The notes: a model not told the origin generated them from the letters alone. Positions 46,357-59,184 are shown, numbered from the stretch's first letter. The stretch is DNA of 64,000 nt from Fagopyrum homotropicum (GCA_033239125.1 BSWB01000004.1:29757501-29821500); one strand, 5' to 3'. Numbers and translations: made by a program.

Positions 46357-46368
46357 GCTCTGATACCA
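46357..46368 (-). other. Primer-binding site of element E
   Basis: Minus-strand TGGTATCAGAGC three bases after the LTR; complementary to initiator-Met tRNA. Confidence 0.9.
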
Positions 46369-46371
46369 TGT

Positions 46372-48929
46372 TGTAACACCCCAGATTCTGAGAACTCAGG
46401 GAGCTACTGGTTAGGACCTCACAATGGGTCCCGACCTTGGTTTAACAACAACTTCACTAAGATCTTACAACAAGGCACAAATGTAATTAAAAACAATTTC
46501 CAAAATATAATATTTTTACTGGTATGGAATTACACATGTGACAGCCTTACAAATATATATAAAGATACATAACATGCATGATGTATGGAAGACTCCCCCA
46601 TCCCCATCTAGTGAGTACGTGGACCCGGCTGACCATCCGTTCCGGATCACTCTGCAACTGTCTATCTCTACGAATCTACAACACGGATAAACTGTTAGCT
46701 AACAATCCAAATATAAGTAGAATAACAACAGCACAAACACACATAGAAACAAAATAAACAAACATCATGCTGACACTCAACCGTTTATTATCTATTATTT
46801 AAGTGATTCATCTTATTCAATTTACAGTTGTGGCACGAGAGCTATTAACAGTTCTCGCCTCCGTTCCTTATCCAACTGGGTGTAGGTCTAGCTGACCTCC
46901 GCCGGTAGCATCACTACAAACCGAGTATGGACTAGTCCCTAAAGAAACCCCCAGCGCTCGCAAGCTAACTGAGCAGAATGCCACCGCCCGTTACTCTTAG
47001 GCCAAGTATAGGTCCGTAAATATTTATCACAACCTATAACTCTAACATCTCAATCACACACCACTATCATCATTCATGCTCATATTTAGAAGTCAGCTAA
47101 GTAAGCCCAAAGGACTTACCTGATATAAAGCTCGACTCTCTATAAACCAACTCGCTCTGTAAACTGTAGCAACTCAGTTGCCTGTCAAAGGAGATAAGTG
47201 CATTAGCACACTCCTACGTAGTTAGAAGTCTAAGACTTCTAAAATAGAATAATGTATTAAGACATAAATAGTTGCTGTATTAATTTAGGGTAAAATGACC
47301 ATTTTACCCTTGGTCCCGAAATTTCCGAAAATTCTAAAATTCATGTCTAAACTCCTATTTGAGATTTTAAAATCATATTCTAACTCCCAAAGCTTCGTTT
47401 GGTTCCAAGCTAACATTTTTCCTATGTTTCTATTTTCCGGGAAATCGTAAAGGTCTAACTTCGATTCTAAATATAAAATTCGTAACCGCTTATAAAAATT
47501 CCGACTTAAATCCCTAAATTATCTATGATGTCCTATCTAACTTTAGGAGAAAGAATTTCTCCAAACTGTTCATTCAACAGTTTTATAAAAATTCTTAAAG
47601 TTGACTACTCCCTTTACAAATTCTATACTTAGCCCAAATCTGAGTAGACTTTGAAAAATCATAACTCCTAAACCACTCACTGGATTTATCCCAAATTTTG
47701 ATATGTTCTACTATAAAATCTTATCTATTATATATCCAAAATTTAGCTGCAAAGGAGATCAAAATCCTATTTAAAACTATCTCCCAAAACCGAATTTCAG
47801 CACAACAGAAAAACTGCTTACGACTCAATCTTGGAAAAATCGTAAATCCCAAACCACTCGCTGGATGCCTCTCAAATTTTAATATGTTCTACAACAATAT
47901 GTAAAATATATCATATCCAAAATTCAAGTCCAACGGATATCAAGAGCTTATTCAAAATCATCTCACAAAACAGCATCACTTGCTGTTTTCCCCAACACTC
48001 AGCACATATATAAAAACGTCAACTTTGAAACACAATAACTCTCAAACCGTAACTTCGATTCTTCCCAAATTTTAATATGATCTACAACAAGATGTCAAAT
48101 ATATCATATCAAAAATTCAAGCCTAACGGAGATGAAAAGCCTATTCAAAACTATCTCACAAAACAGCATCCCATGCTGTTTTTCTCAACTCAGCACATTT
48201 ATAAAACTGAATTTTGAAACCCCATATCTCTCAAACCATAACCTGGATTACTGTGAAATTTTAGTATGATTTACTTTGAAATACCATCTATAACATATCC
48301 GAAAACTGGCCAAAAAGAAGAAGTCTAACTTACCCAAATCTGGGTCCGAAGTTGACTGTTTGTCACTTCCGAAAATTCAGAAAACGCCTCAACTCTTCAA
48401 GCTATCTTTCAAGGCTGTTAGGGACGGATTGATGACACAAAGGGTACCCACATCAACATATATATATTCAGAATCGATCAAAGAGAAGGACCAAGGAAGG
48501 ACGGAGTTGGATCTTACTCGATTCTATGATTCGAAGGCATGAGAAAGACAACCCAAGGCTGTTGCGGATCAGGTTTGGGCTCCTCGTATCAGCGGTATGC
48601 TGGATCGACGGAGGAGAAGCAGCAGTCCGGTTGCCTGTTTGGTTCGATAGAAGAAGCAGCAGCCCGTCCGGTGCCTGGTTGGGTCGACAGAAGCAGCAGC
48701 AGCCCGTCTGGGTGCCTGGTTGGGTCGACAGAAGGAGTAGCAGTCCGTCCGGTGCCTGGTTAGGTCGACAGAAGCAGCAGCAACGCAAAAGAATCTGGTA
48801 CTCTGGCTGGCGTGAATCGCGGCAGAAGAAGGAAGGGAGATACGCAGTATAGAAGAGGGCGAGATCTGGCTGGGATTTTGGACGTGTGAAAGCTGCTGTA
48901 TTAGGCAGTTAAGGCTACGGTTTTATTTG
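46372..48929 (-). repeat. 5' LTR of element E, truncated
   Basis: Closely matches the 3' LTR from its PBS end up to about 48927, where identity stops after GGTTTTATT. The missing part is the LTR's own 5' start (U3 with promoter). The donor hairpin is intact here (47101-47119), the structured domain is 46830-46984, and the CAG-rich repeats are 48604-48780. Confidence 0.88.
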
Positions 48930-49939
48930 AAAGGAAGATTTAACGCATAAAATATTCTAATGAAAACTCGTTTTCAAAACCAAGGTTAAAACTCGTAAAA
49001 ACATTTTCCGGGAACAAATACAATTATATAAACATAGGTCAAAATCCGCAATTAAATCTCCAGGCCATTAATATGGAACTCAAGAAACTTAGGCCATTTT
49101 TCAAAAATAAACTTTAGGCCAAATCTCTAATTTATTTGCAAGGGCAAATCTGCACATTTCCAAAACATAGGGCCAAAACTATAATTATATAAAACAACAG
49201 GGCATATTTGATACATTCCAAAAATATGGATAGATTATGCAAAAACAAAATATGGGCCAGTTTTGTAATTAACCAAAATAAGAGGGAGGCCCGCTGGATA
49301 AGAATGAGGGTTTCATTTCACCATTTGAGGGAGCTGTCACGCGAAAAGGAAGGCAAGGCTGGCAGTGGCACTGGCGGCCATTCCATCTCCGGCTACGACG
49401 AGGCGGCGAAGGCAGGGTGGGGCCACTCCGGCGCGACAGTGGGGATGCAGGTTGCAGTCCGACGAGTACACAAGAGCAGAGGAGGGCTGCGCAGAGGCTC
49501 CGGCGGCGGCAGTGGCGCAGAGAGGCCGAGGCGAGGCGGGGATCCTGTCCGGCAGTTGAAGCTCCAAGCAACGGAAGAGGCTTCGAGCAGGGCGCTGCTC
49601 CGAAGGTTGTTGTTGGTGGCGTCCGACACGGCGAAGGCGGCTCCGGCGGTGTTGACGGCCTTGGGCTGTTGGTTGCAAAGAAGGATCAGAAGGGAGGAGG
49701 GCTTCTCTCCAGTGGCTCCTTCTTGGCTGCAGGGGGCGGTCATTCTTCTCCTTGGCTGCTGGTGGAGGCGCGCTAAAGGGCTCGATGGTGAGTTGCAACG
49801 GAAGGCTTGAGGCTCGGTTGCAGATCCAGGCGAAGCTACCGTTCCTGGTTGCTCATCCCCGCCTGGAGACGGCGGCAGCACATCCGCGGTGGTGAGTCCG
49901 AACAGCACATCCGCGGTGGTGAGTCCGAAGAAAGGAGGA
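48930..49939 (-). repeat. LTR fragment H, inner part (minus strand)
   Basis: With 59186-59648 this forms one minus-strand LTR piece interrupted by element G. Read on the minus strand it goes from a GC-rich leader to a TATGGCCCATATTTTG-type region resembling the same part of LTR I (62330-62480). It then stops at the join with E near 48930. Frames on both strands in the GC-rich part (for example 49208-49810 plus) reflect base composition, and I see no known protein. Confidence 0.7.
49876..49929. repeat. 27-bp direct repeat, two copies
   Basis: A unit starting CAGCACATCCGCGGTGGTGA occurs at 49876-49902 and again at 49903-49929, next to the insertion site of G. It includes the palindrome CCGCGG. 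Confidence 0.85.
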
Positions 49940-50150
49940 TGTAACGCCCCAATTTGAGCCGTGTTTGCGATATTTATTTTTCCGGATTTTATCGATATTT
50001 TATGAGCTTAAATATATTTCAACTGTATTTTAGAAATAATCGGAAATTTATTCCGATAAATTCCGGGCCAAACCGGAATTTGACCGGTTTATACCCTTTC
50101 CGCCATTCTATTTATTTCGTTTTTTTTTTCTAACCCGGTAAGATAAAACA

Positions 50151-50200
50151 TTTGGGCCGTCAAGACGGGCCGGCCCAAGAGATGTGTGGCCCATCTGGCC
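50151..50200 (+). promoter_or_regulatory. Site II motifs in the 5' LTR of G
   Basis: TTTGGGCCGT, CGGCCCAAG and GTGGCCCATC give three TGGGCC motifs on either strand in about 50 bases, followed by CTAAACCTAA. It sits just ahead of the GC-rich leader, as in LTRs B and C. Confidence 0.45.
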
Positions 50201-51520
50201 TTTCTCCTTCCTAAACCTAACGCCCTCAGGAGGCTTGTGTCACGCAAGGCTGCCGCCTACCTTGAGTCTTCCTCCCTCCTTCACGTTGAGATGGAAATCA
50301 GCAGCTGGTGCTTTCTTCTTCCTCTCTCTCGCCGGAGCTGCTCCCCATCAACCTCTCGTCGGACCTCCCTTCATCTTCCTTCTCTGATGTCCATCTCTCT
50401 CTCTCTCTCGGATCTGTCCCGCTCTTCTCGCCGGCTGCTGCCTACAACGAGCCCTAATATTGCGGCGACACAAGGCTCCATCCGTCGAAGAAGCCGGCCT
50501 CGCCGCCTCAGTCCTCCTTCCGTAGGCTGTGGAAGACGCCGGTGTCGGACCTCCTGCTGCAACCGCCAATGACGCCGACCTAGATCTTCTTCTGCATCCG
50601 TCGAAGACGCCGGCCTTGGACCTCCTACAACCCGCCGAAGACGACGGCGTTGGCTCTCCTTCAGCAGCCTGTCGAAGAAGTCGGGCTCGGGTCTCCTCTC
50701 TAGCACGTTGAAAGGGGTTCCTTCACTGTTGTTGGTTGCCTCACCTCGCCGCCTTCATCGGCCGCCAAGGACCACCAGTCCCGCCGCCACGTTTACTGCA
50801 GTGTGCAGTGTGAGTTCAAGTGCTTCCTTTTTAAATCCTAGATCACTAATTGAGATATTTGAGACTTGAAGGCTGGTTTATCTAACTTGTATGTAATTAT
50901 GAAATTGGGCATAAAGTCTAGTGAATTCTCGGTTGATGTAGTTAAATTAATTGTAGTGAGAAGATGATGTTGGATTGTTGGAATTATAGTGAAGATTTTT
51001 GGTGTAAACCCTAATCCCGGAATTGGGGATTTTTGGTATATGTTTGGGTCGTAGGTAATTATATGTAACCTATATGTTAAGATGCATCTTGTGAGAAAGG
51101 GGTTGTTGGATTCTTGTTGACCGAGTAATGTGATCTGAGTTAGTTGTTTGCATAATTGGAAAGGTGGAATGTAAATATTTGTAATCACAACTTGGACGGA
51201 AGGGTGTGTAGGAATTAATGTTTGTAGCGTAAATGATATGAGTCGGATTATAACCTTGGAGGAAGAAATGAAAGTGTATGATCTATAAGTATATATAAGC
51301 ATATGAACAATTAAGTAAATGTTGTTAAGAAAGAGTGATTTTAGTTGAGGTTTTTGAAACTTCCTAGACTTTTAGGGATTCCATACTAAGGGTAAAACTG
51401 TCTTTTTACACCAAGAGAGCGATTTGGTTTTCTTCTCTTAGATGATCTTGTTAGCTTAGAAGTAGAAAACTTCTAAGAGTATGGATATGATATTGATCCA
51501 AGTCTTCCTTTTATAACCAG

Positions 51521-52060
51521 GTGTTTGAGATCTTATCCTTACGGAATCGAGTAGTAGCATTATCGAGATTTTGACTCGATTCAGGTAAGTCTTCGGACTT
51601 ACTTAGCTTGTATTCTTTGTATTAGCATTGATGTGTGTTGGGTGGTGTGTGTTTACTGTTTATGTTATAACAACGGAACCGGAAATAGGATTACCGACCT
51701 TTATATTATTTTGGCCCAAGTGTATGATAACGGGCGGTGACATCATCTGCCTAGCTCTTGCGAGAGTCTAGGAGGTTCTCGGCGACTAGCCGTGCTGGTT
51801 AGACGGTCGGAGGCATCCGTACCGTTCCATGCCGGAAATAGGGACCGAGGCGGGACCACGGTGGTCTCGTGTCACAAATCTAAGTTGAATTAGAACGGGA
51901 TATGACTTAATCATAATAAAGATAATAAACCGGATTGGTGTGCCTTTGATTATGTTGTGTGTTTATGATGTTTTGCTTGTGTTTGTGCCTTTCCCGTTAA
52001 TTCTAATGCCTCGAATATAAGCTAACGGTTTTATACCGAATGTTGTAGATTGCCTTTCAG
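51521..52060 (+). other. Exon-like block and intron-like unit, 5' LTR of G
   Basis: The block is 51521-51584 (64 nt); the unit is 51585-52060 (476 nt). The donor hairpin GTAAGTC-TTCG-GACTTAC has a C(UUCG)G loop, a very stable RNA tetraloop. GTGACA (51737-51742) faces TGTCAC (51870-51875), and CGGGACC faces GGTCTCG (51851-51869). The end is GCCTTTCAG|GTTAG with AGCTAACGG upstream. The 3' LTR copy has its hairpin at 58370-58387 and domain at 58522-58660. Confidence 0.62.
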
Positions 52061-52403
52061 GTTAGGAATGCGGCCGAGAGATCCGGAAGGGTGAACAACC
52101 GGGGTCCGTACATTTTAGGAAGGGTTTATGAGTTGGAGTCGAGTTATGTTTTTCCTTTGGTTTGCATTTTGTATGCCGCGTGTTTGGCATTGTGGTTTCG
52201 AGTTGTATCTCGGTTGAAGTTTCTTGTTGCGTTCTTTCGGGTTTCTTATCATTTGCACTATAAACGTTTTCGAGTTTTTGAGCCTGTATTTGTGCCATGT
52301 TGGAAAGGTCCGGTGAGATTGTTGTCAAGCTAAGGGTCGGGACCCATTGTGAGGTCCCAACCCGTAGCATCCCGAGTCCCGCGGATTCGGGGTGTTACAA
52401 AAG

Positions 52404-52416
52404 TGGTATTAGAGCC
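52404..52416 (+). other. Primer-binding site of element G
   Basis: TGGTATTAGAGCC differs at one position from the initiator-Met PBS of the other elements; the change still allows a wobble pair. Confidence 0.8.
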
Positions 52417-55400
52417 CCAGGTTGACAACAATGGCACTCGCAATCTTCTAAAGGCCGAATGAGGAATAAACAAAACCCACACGGGTTTTGACTTTTCGTT
52501 TTCAAAATCACATGCATGAGTCGGGGTAGAATGTACGGACCACTACTCCTTCCGCGGATCTCGGTAGCTTAGTTTATTGGACTTGATATATATATGTAGA
52601 TAGGTATAGTATATGTGGATTGTAGTTGCATGATGACTTGATTTATATGTATAGTTAATATATGTGGACTATAGTACTTGTTTGGACCTTGTATTATTGT
52701 ATTGATTTTTCCAGATGTGATATATTAGTAGTAATGTGAGCATAAAACTTATGTATATAGTTATATATACATACAGATATGGTATGCTAGTATTATATAA
52801 GTAGTAGTGGATGTTATAGTTAAGTTGATAGGAAGCTATCATTGCCCTTGGACAACCGCCTTTTTGGGATTATGATAGTATAGGGATTATGATAGTATAT
52901 ATACGGTGATAAGTATGCTCAAGTACCGAGTTGAGCATCACATTTTGGCGAACACCCTGACGATTCATCAGACTCCTTTTGGGACGTCAAAGAAATCATT
53001 TGAAGGATAAAGAGGACATTAGCGGCAAGGACGAACAAATAGAAGGGAACTTTGAGTCAACTTAAGAGAATTCGAGATGGAAGCAATACAAGTAAAGAGG
53101 GCAAGGTTAAGGTGTATAAGTGGTTATAAAGAAATCGTGATTGTACGACGACGAGACCAATAGGGATATCAAACTTAAGTTCTTTAAGAAGACGCGTGGA
53201 CAACTAAAGATGTGAATCGAGGAGGAGATGAGTACATTCTAACAAGGTTAAAGGCGGTGTTCCATTACGAGAAGTGAAGCTTTCCTTAAACGTTTCTAAA
53301 CATAGGAGTGAAGATGAGAGAAGCGAACCAAACATGTGAGAAGGATTTAAAATACCGTAAGTTAAACTCGCGAGGTACCAAGAAGTGAAGAGTCAAAAAT
53401 ACGAGGGTTACGAGGAAGATCACACGGTGAAAGATTCAACATTACTAGAGTTATGAGAAGAAGGGCATGGTGGGGATTCACGTGGAGTTGACCGATTTCT
53501 GTTATGATGATAAGGCTAAAAAAAACGCCAAGAAGGATGAACTGCGTATAAATGATGATCCCAAGAAGATGAAAGAAGAAACAAGGAGCTTTTATTGAAG
53601 GACTTAAGATACCGACCAAGAGAAATGCGAGAGGATAATGACTAACATTAGAGATGTTGAGAATACACTTTTACAAGATATCACGAGGGAAAAATTAAGC
53701 CTATGTAAGCGGGGCGTGTGAAACAACAAGGCCAAGAAGATATAGTTATCTTATAAAGAAAAGGAAGCGTGGAATGAAGAAGGAACTATGTAAGGTAGAG
53801 TACCCCGAGGAGGGTAACCTTCATGATAATGGTAACATGAGAACTGTAGTAGAATAATAAGTCGTCGACATCGGAGAAAGTCGGATACAAGTTAATCGGT
53901 GACAACTGAGAACGCACAGGTGCGGTTTGTCTATTGGTGAGTGTAGAGGGATGAGTAAACAAGATTATGGGCCTACAAAGGATCAACAACAAGAGCTTAA
54001 AGTATTCGTGATGGTTCAATGTCAGCAATAAGGAGTTATATCAACGGAAGTGAAAATGTTATAATCAAGTAGCATTGGTGGATTCAAGCATATGACTGTA
54101 AAGTGTTTGTAATGATCCTTTACGACCTTATCAGGTCATGAGAACAACATATGGGAGATCGACCTGAATTAGAAGTTTTATGTTTTGATCATGGTAAAGG
54201 AAACTAGTAGATCAAGAGGAAGGTGATATTTTCATTGTTTGTGGTGCGTAGACGGGAGTATAATAAGAGGATGTATAGTATGTTCATTCTAATAAAATGG
54301 AGGGTATGTTTTCGCGAGCAAAAGATGAGAGAGAGGCGTCACACTCACACAAAAGAGCCATGGTGGCTTTGGTGTGAAAGGGAGGACTTAGATTAGGGCA
54401 ACACTTCAAGCTTGAAATTACGATGTTAGTGATTGGTGGAGTAATGAGTGGATATTTTTGTGATTATGGCTGGGAATTTTGTCTGAAGGCATACTAGTAC
54501 GGTGTGAGATTGTTCACGGAATACCAAGAGATGCTTAAGGGACCAACAAGAGTAGGAGAAGATTGAAGTTGTGAGTTTGTTCTCGATATGAGATGTACAA
54601 GTAGTACATGAAAGATTGAGGTTAGAGCCTCTACGGTCGGTTTAACGTTACATAAGAAGCTGAAGTATAAAATTCTACACCTACTTGAAGAAAAGATGTC
54701 TATAGTGAATGCTGATGTGGGATACGAAGAGCTCCTCCCATAGCTTGGGATGTCCGAAGAAGTGAAGGAGATTGTATCGATTTGTTATAAGGCATGAACG
54801 AGTCTTGTAGTTAAGACCTTTGCGACTGAACACATGCACGAGATCAAGAGATGTTATTATCGCCTTTCTCTTAAAAGTGAAAAGAGGGATTAGTTGAATT
54901 ATTGCTTAACCAAGGCTTCAAGAGTCGGAAGACTCGAGCAAGTTCCACGAGTTCAGGAGATTGAGGATTTGTAAAAGAAAGACGGTCAACATTTTAGATA
55001 AAGATGGAGCAATACACATGTTTAAAGGACGTCACCTCAATAGATCGGGGTATATCAATTGTGTCATGACCACAAGTAAAGTGATAAGACAAGATTATTA
55101 CGATACACGTGTTTAGGTCGGTTATTACGATATGTCACGGGAAGAGAAAAGATAGAACCCGAGATACCACGGATTCCAATACATCGGAATGTGGATTTTT
55201 CCACTAAGGTTGAGTTTGGGCTCAACTCTGACCTCCAAGGCGCTTTACATAATGACGCTTGTAAAAATACGTGAGTCGAAAGAGCATTTGAACGACTAGT
55301 TGCAATGACGTGTTGATAAGGGTTCATTATAACCAATGCACGGCCATAGAGAACATCAAAAGTTTTTTTTTTTTTTTAAACTCTTGATTTGAGGTTGTTA

Positions 55401-55435
55401 TGGAGAACACCAGTTTGCAAAGAGGAGATGTTATC
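52417..55435 (+). other. Decayed 5' internal region of element G
   Basis: The first 150 bases resemble the same position in C and D. After that about 2.9 kb of purine-rich sequence holds only short frames. It should correspond to gag and protease, but no domain is recognisable. A T-run lies near 55362. Confidence 0.65.
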
Positions 55436-56480
55436 TCCGTCTATATATCGATTACCGTGAGACAAATAAGATAATAATGAAGGACAAGTATCCCTTACAA
55501 CGAATGGATGATCTACTCGACCGGTTGCAAGGGTCGATAGAGTCTTCTAAAATTGATTTAAGGTCTGATTTCCACCAAATGAGAATTCGAGACTGGAACA
55601 TTGCAATTACGGCATTTCAGACAAACCATGGTCACTACGAGTTGTAGCAATTCCATATGGGCTTACTAATTCCCAGATAGGATATTTTGGTCTACTCTCG
55701 AGAACAGAGAAGTTGTTTGACAAATTGTCACGGGATGATAACCCCCGAAGGATGTGAAAGAAACTACAAGTTTTCTCGGATGTGTTGGTCATTACCGGAT
55801 TTGGGGAGAGACTCTCCAAGTAACACTATCTATGGATAACCTACCCCGGATGACCATGAAGTATGGAATGAGACGAAAATTAACAATGAAGTTGTTGAGA
55901 GTTGAGAGGAGATTCATTGGTGAACTGTTTGAAATTTGCCTCGGGGTATGATGGGTTTGAAGAGGACAAGTGATTCTCCAAGATAAGTCTTGATTGAGTA
56001 TTGAGGAACGAGGTAAAGGTAATAGCATACGTGTCTCGTTAGTAGAAGCGGTGTAAAGTAAAATACTTCCTTCATTGCTTGGAACTTGCAACAAGATTGA
56101 GAAAATGAAACATCAAAGTTTGGTTTAGCGGGACCAATTAAGAAGTTCGACCTTTTGTGTTAGAGGTAATCAAAGAGAAACAAATTGGAAATTCAGCATT
56201 GAGAAAGACCCGAGTAGGAAGTTGAGTTCCTATATATCGGAACTTTTTGAAATGTTAGCGCAAGTTGGGAAAGTGGTTTACCGGTTGGCGTAGCCGCCGA
56301 GAGTAGAGAATGTTCACCCGGTGTTTATGAGTATCAATCAAGAGAGTACATACATGACTCGAGACATGTGGTCAGTCATGAGGATCTAGTTGTAGACGAG
56401 GAACCGATGAGGGTTACTGAAGACGGAGGGTAGTATCTTTAGTTGAGTTTTACGCGGAGCTATTAGCCTCGATAGAATCG
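55436..56480 (+). pseudogene. pol: Damaged pol of element G: RT and chromodomain relics
   Basis: From 55444 a frame reads YIDYRETNKIIMKDKYPLQR and then KIDLRSDFHQMRIRDW to a stop at 55645, matching the RT palm. DILVYSRE, the segment after the catalytic aspartates, is at 55681. The RT-RNase H connection (PPKDVKETTSFLGCVGHY) is near 55744-55800. RNase H and integrase core are not recognisable. Near 56268-56400 the DNA still matches the integrase-chromodomain linker, with a stop and shifts. The region from the palm to DILVYS is shortened. Confidence 0.8.
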
Positions 56481-56690
56481 ATGGGTTAGACCTAGTTCTT
56501 ACCTTGATTTAGTTATGTGCATGTGTGATGTTATGTGTAGTTCGTGCCCTGTGTGGGAATGTGCTTTATGACCTGATATATCTCGATGTGGTAGTTTGAG
56601 TAGATTGTTTGTATAGATTAGAAAGTTTAAGCCTTCTGAGTTTGAGAGTTCACACCTCGGCCTTAGGAACCGAGAAGTTTGACGTATAGA

Positions 56691-56727
56691 AAGTTTCGGG
56701 ACGAAACTTATTTTTAGGGAGATCTGA
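56691..56727 (+). other. PPT of element G with upstream hairpin
   Basis: AAGTTTCGGGACGAAACTT (56691-56709) is followed by ATTTTTAGGGAGATCTGA; the purine tract is weaker than in B or D. Confidence 0.75.
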
Positions 56728-59184
56728 TGTAACGCCCCAATTTGAGGCGTGTTTGCGATATTTATTTTTCCGGATTTTATCGATATTTTATGAGCTTAAA
56801 TATATTTCAACTGTATTTTAGAAATAATCGGAAATTTATTCCGATAAATTCCGGGCCAAACCGGAATTTGACCGGTTTATACCCTTTCCGCCATTCTATT
56901 TATTTCGTTTTTTTTTCTAACCCGGTAAGATAAAACATTTGGGCCGTCAAGACGGGCCGGCCCAAGAGATGTGTGGCCCATCCGGCCTTTCTCCTTCCTA
57001 AACCTAACGCCCTCAGGAGGCTTGTGTCACGCAAGGCTGCCGCCTACCTTGAGTCTTCCTCCCTCCTTCACGTTGAGATGGAAATCAGCAGCTGGTGCTT
57101 TCTTCTTCCTCTCTCTCGCCGGAGCTGCTCCCCATCAACCTCTCGTCGGACCTCCCTTTATCTTCCTTCTCTGATGTCCATCTCTCTCTCTCTCGGATTT
57201 GTCCCGCTCTTCTCGCCGGCTGCTGCCTACAACGAGCCCTAATATTGCGGCGACACAAGGCTCCAGCCGTCGAAGAAGCCGGCCTCGCCGCCTCGGTCCT
57301 CCTTCCGTAGGCTGTGGAAGACGCCGGTGTCGGACCTCCTGCTGCAACCGCCAATGACGCCGACCCAGATCTTCTTCTGCATCCGTCGAAGACGCCGGCC
57401 TTGGACCTCCTACAACCCGCCGAAGACGACGGCTTTGGCTCTCCTTCAGCAGCCTGTCGAAGAAGTCGGGCTCGGGTCTCCTCTCTAGCACGTTGAAAGG
57501 GGTTCCTTCACTGCTGTTGGTTGCCTCACCTCGCCGCCTTCATCGGCAGCCAAGGACCACCAGTCCCGCCGCCACGTTTACTGCAGTGTGCAGTGTGAGT
57601 TCAAGTGCTTCCTTTTTAAATCCTAGATCACTAATTGAGATATTTGAGACTTGAAGGCTGGTTTATCTAACTTGTATGTAATTATGAAATTGGGCATAAA
57701 GTCTAGTGAATTCTCGGTTGATGTAGTTAAATTAATTGTAGTGAGAAGATGATGTTGGATTGTTGGAATTATAGTGAAGATTTTTGGTGTAAACCCTAAT
57801 CCCGGAATTGGGGATTTTTGGTATATGTTTGGGTCGTAGGTAATTATATGTAACCTATATGTTAAGATGCATCTTGTGAGAAAGGGGTTGTTGGATTCTT
57901 GTTGACCGAGTAATGTGATCTGAGTTAGTTGTTTGCATAATTGGAAAGGTGGAATGTAAATATTTGTAATCACAACTTGGACGGAAGGGTGTGTAGGAAT
58001 TAATGTTTGTAGCGTAAATGATATGAGTCGGATTATAACCTTGGAGGAAGAAATGAAAGTGTATGATCTATAAGTATATATAAGCATATGAACAATTAAG
58101 TAAATGTTGTTAAGAAAGAGTGATTTTAGTTGAGGTTTTTGAAACTTCCTAGACTTTTAGGGATTCCATACTAAGGGTAAAACTGTCTTTTTACACCAAG
58201 AGAGCGATTTGGTTTTCTTCTCTTAGATGATCTTGTTAGCTTAGAAGTAGAAAACTTCTAAGAGTATGGATATGATATTGATCCAAGTCTTCCTTTTATA
58301 ACCAGGTGTTTGAGATCTTATCCTTACGGAATCGAGTAGTAGCATTATCGAGATTTTGACTCGATTCAGGTAAGTCTTCGGACTTACTTAGCTTGTATTC
58401 TTTGTATTAGCATTGATGTGTGTTGGGTGGTGTGTGTTTACTGTTTATGTTATAACAACGGAACCGGAAATAGGATTACCGACCTTTATATTATTTTGGC
58501 CCAAGTGTATGATAACGGGCGGTGACATCATCTGCCTAGCTCTTGCGAGAGTCTAGGAGGTTCTCGGCGACTAGCCGTGCTGTTTAGACGGTCGGAGGCA
58601 TCCGTACCGTTCCATGCCGGAAATAGGGACCGAGGCGGGACCACGGTGGTCTCGTGTCACAAATCTAAGTTGAATTAGAACGGGATATGACTTAATCATA
58701 ATAAAGATAATAAACCGGATTGGTGTGCCTTTGATTATGTTGTGTGTTTATGATGTTTTGCTTGTGTTTGTGCCTTTCCCGTTAATTCTAATGCCTCGAA
58801 TATAAGCTAACGGTTTTATACCGAATGTTGTAGATTGCCTTGCAGGTTAGGAATGCGGCCGAGAGATCCGGAAGGGTGGACAGACGGGGTCCGTACATTT
58901 TAAGAAGGGTTTATGAGTTGGAGTCGAGTTATGTTTTTCCTTTGGTTTGCATTTTGTATGCCGCGTGTTTGGCATTGTGGTTTTGAGTTGTATCTCGGCT
59001 GAAGTTTGTTGTTGCGTTCTTTCGGGTTTCTTATCATTTGCACTATAAACGTTTTCGAGTTTTTGAGCCTGTATTTGTGCCATGTTGGAAAGGTCCGGTG
59101 AGATTGTTGTCAAGCTAAGGGTCGGGACCCATTGTGAGGTCCCAACCCGTAGCATCCCGAGTCCCGCGGATTCGGGGTGTTACA
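56728..59184 (+). repeat. 3' LTR of element G (2457 bp)
   Basis: Near-identical to the 5' LTR, including leader, hairpins and terminal structure. Differences are scattered single bases and short run-length changes. Confidence 0.92.

Larger units (their letters stand above)
38850..48929 (-). mobile_element. Element E: non-autonomous LTR retrotransposon, 5' LTR truncated
   Basis: On the minus strand: 5' LTR (46372-48929, missing its first 550 or so bases), PBS, an internal region of about 4.4 kb without coding capacity, a doubled PPT, and the 3' LTR (38850-41952). It is related to D in LTR 3' part and internal region. Its right end is not a normal terminus but a sharp join to LTR H, so no target duplicate is found. 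Confidence 0.88.
49940..52399 (+). repeat. 5' LTR of element G (2460 bp)
   Basis: Starts TGTAACGCCCCAA, ends GGGGTGTTACA. Contains TGGGCC motifs (50151-50200), a GC-rich leader with several short open frames (50184-50711; probably untranslated leader), an exon-like block and intron-like unit (51521-52060), and perfect terminal hairpins (52339-52358 and 52371-52391). Confidence 0.92.

Noticed and set aside
49208..49810. A 200-codon plus-strand frame plus several overlapping minus-strand frames in GC-rich sequence
   Set aside because: All six frames are fairly open because of base composition, the region is the leader part of minus-strand LTR H, and no motif is recognisable.
50184..50711. Several short frames in the leader of LTR G, also present at 56971-57496
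   Set aside because: Conserved only because the two LTRs are near-identical copies; low-complexity Ser/Arg/Pro-rich translations on both strands.
50838..51302. 154-codon minus-strand frame in LTR G, repeated at 57623-58087
   Set aside because: AT-rich intron-like sequence; identical only because it is in both LTRs; no recognisable domain.
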